A stretch of 64,000 nt of DNA from Marinithermofilum abyssi (GTDB taxonomy: Bacteria; Bacillota; Bacilli; Thermoactinomycetales; DSM-45169), in NCBI RefSeq assembly GCF_014641195.1, contig NZ_BMHQ01000002.1:62001-126000 (forward strand), written 5' to 3'. Positions 63,567 through 64,000 of the stretch are shown in pieces. How positions within the stretch are numbered: the first letter of the stretch is position 1; each line of letters starts with the position of its first letter. The notes under the pieces are model-generated. The model searched no databases. It worked only from the letters and a program-made list of their open reading frames with translations, and was not told where the DNA came from. Made by a program: the position numbers and the translations under genes.

Positions 63567-63773
63567 TTATATAAGCGTCCCCCTCAAGAAGGACAGCAGC
63601 TTTTTGAAACCAAGCGTTACCGCCTTGACGAAGGAATACGGCAACGAAGTTAGCACGTCTGGCCTGGCCTTTCGGATGATCCGATAAACCTCATTGACCC
63701 CCTTTAAGACCCGGAACGGGTCCTTGAAATTGTTCCAGTCAAAGAGGTGGCGCAGCTTTCCAGTGGCAGGCAC
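63567..63773 (-). pseudogene. MurG-like fragment
   Basis: The 68-residue frame ([20 protein letters not shown], then [20 protein letters not shown]) resembles residues about 70-120 of MurG, the lipid II-forming GlcNAc transferase. After PDV it departs from the family (no KGG-FV motif). There is no start signal. A degraded or shuffled piece of a murG-type gene. Confidence 0.6.
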
Positions 63774-63774
63774 G

Positions 63775-63910
63775 GGAAAGCTGCTTCACTTTGAGTAGGT
63801 CGCGTGTGTGGAGTCGCTGGGCCATGGATACATTCCCCAGTGATATGGTCCCAATAGGAACCGGTTTCGTTGTCCCCCAGCAAGGCTACGCCATTATACA
63901 CCCCCACGCC
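63775..63910 (-). pseudogene. DUF3179-like fragment
   Basis: The minus-strand frame reads VYNGVALLGDNETGSYWDHI followed by TGECIHGP. This is close to the DRETGSxWDPxTG block of DUF3179 proteins. The frame then changes ([14 protein letters not shown] in the next frame), so it is broken. It abuts the MurG-like piece. Confidence 0.55.
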
Positions 63911-64000
63911 CCCTCTTCCTGCACCCGGAGCCCATCGAAAGAGTTAACTCATCATATGGAGAGTTGCATTGTTGGTCTCTAGACTGCCAACCATCTCCTT

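Larger units (their letters stand above)
63494..64000. other. Decayed right end of the window
   Basis: Apart from the MurG-like and DUF3179-like minus-strand fragments, nothing intact was recognised. The window ends in the DUF3179-like remnant or just beyond it. Confidence 0.5.

Noticed and set aside
1-64000. tRNA or rRNA genes and CRISPR arrays
   Set aside because: No T-arm-like or rRNA sequence and no regularly spaced repeats were noticed on reading; a covariance-model scan was not possible here.

Overview
The window looks like chromosomal DNA of a spore-forming member of the Bacillales. The protein families and base composition suggest Thermoactinomycetaceae or a relative, but the genus cannot be fixed from sequence alone. 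Support comes from Spo0E-like, CotF-, CotS-, YheC/D-, YhcN/YlaJ-, YunB- and LytH-like sporulation proteins, strong Gram-positive Shine-Dalgarno sites, frequent GTG/TTG starts, and many Rho-independent terminators.

The backbone is the yut-yun neighbourhood known from Bacillus subtilis: yutM (2.4 kb), yuzB (4.6), yuzD (8.3), yutI (11.0), yutH/cotS-like (23.1), yutG (25.4), yutF (27.0), yutE (29.1), yutD (33.4), yutC (33.9), lipA (34.5), lytH (35.8) and yunB (44.7). It is much expanded here by inserted modules: an M29 aminopeptidase, a class D sortase, Hsp20, a frameshifted secreted phospholipase D, mccA-mccB (reverse transsulfuration), an oppA/oppF pair without permeases, a PqqD-like gene joined to an OPT transporter, sfsA, a two-component system with a cysteine-rich GAF domain, spore coat genes, and a complete appDFABC-like peptide importer.

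From about 45.6 kb the window becomes accessory. It holds a double-length ThyX-like protein lacking the canonical RHR signature, a secreted protein with a NucA/NucB-type nuclease end, a hairpin-rich stretch with unrecognised small genes, an SDR, a type III polyketide synthase with its ICMT-type methyltransferase, a tctCBA tricarboxylate transporter, and an alpha/beta hydrolase.

The last 4.5 kb is decayed: a deleted and frameshifted methyltransferase behind a near-consensus promoter, then fragments resembling a low-complexity protein tail, a GspE/PilB P-loop, GPP34, MurG and DUF3179, with one intact YheC/D-like gene among them. The left end carries an N-terminally truncated TnpB (IS200/IS605 type) with its right-end hairpin. 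A short repeat at its 5' end recurs near 47.4 kb and in part near 59.3 kb. No rRNA, tRNA or CRISPR array was seen.
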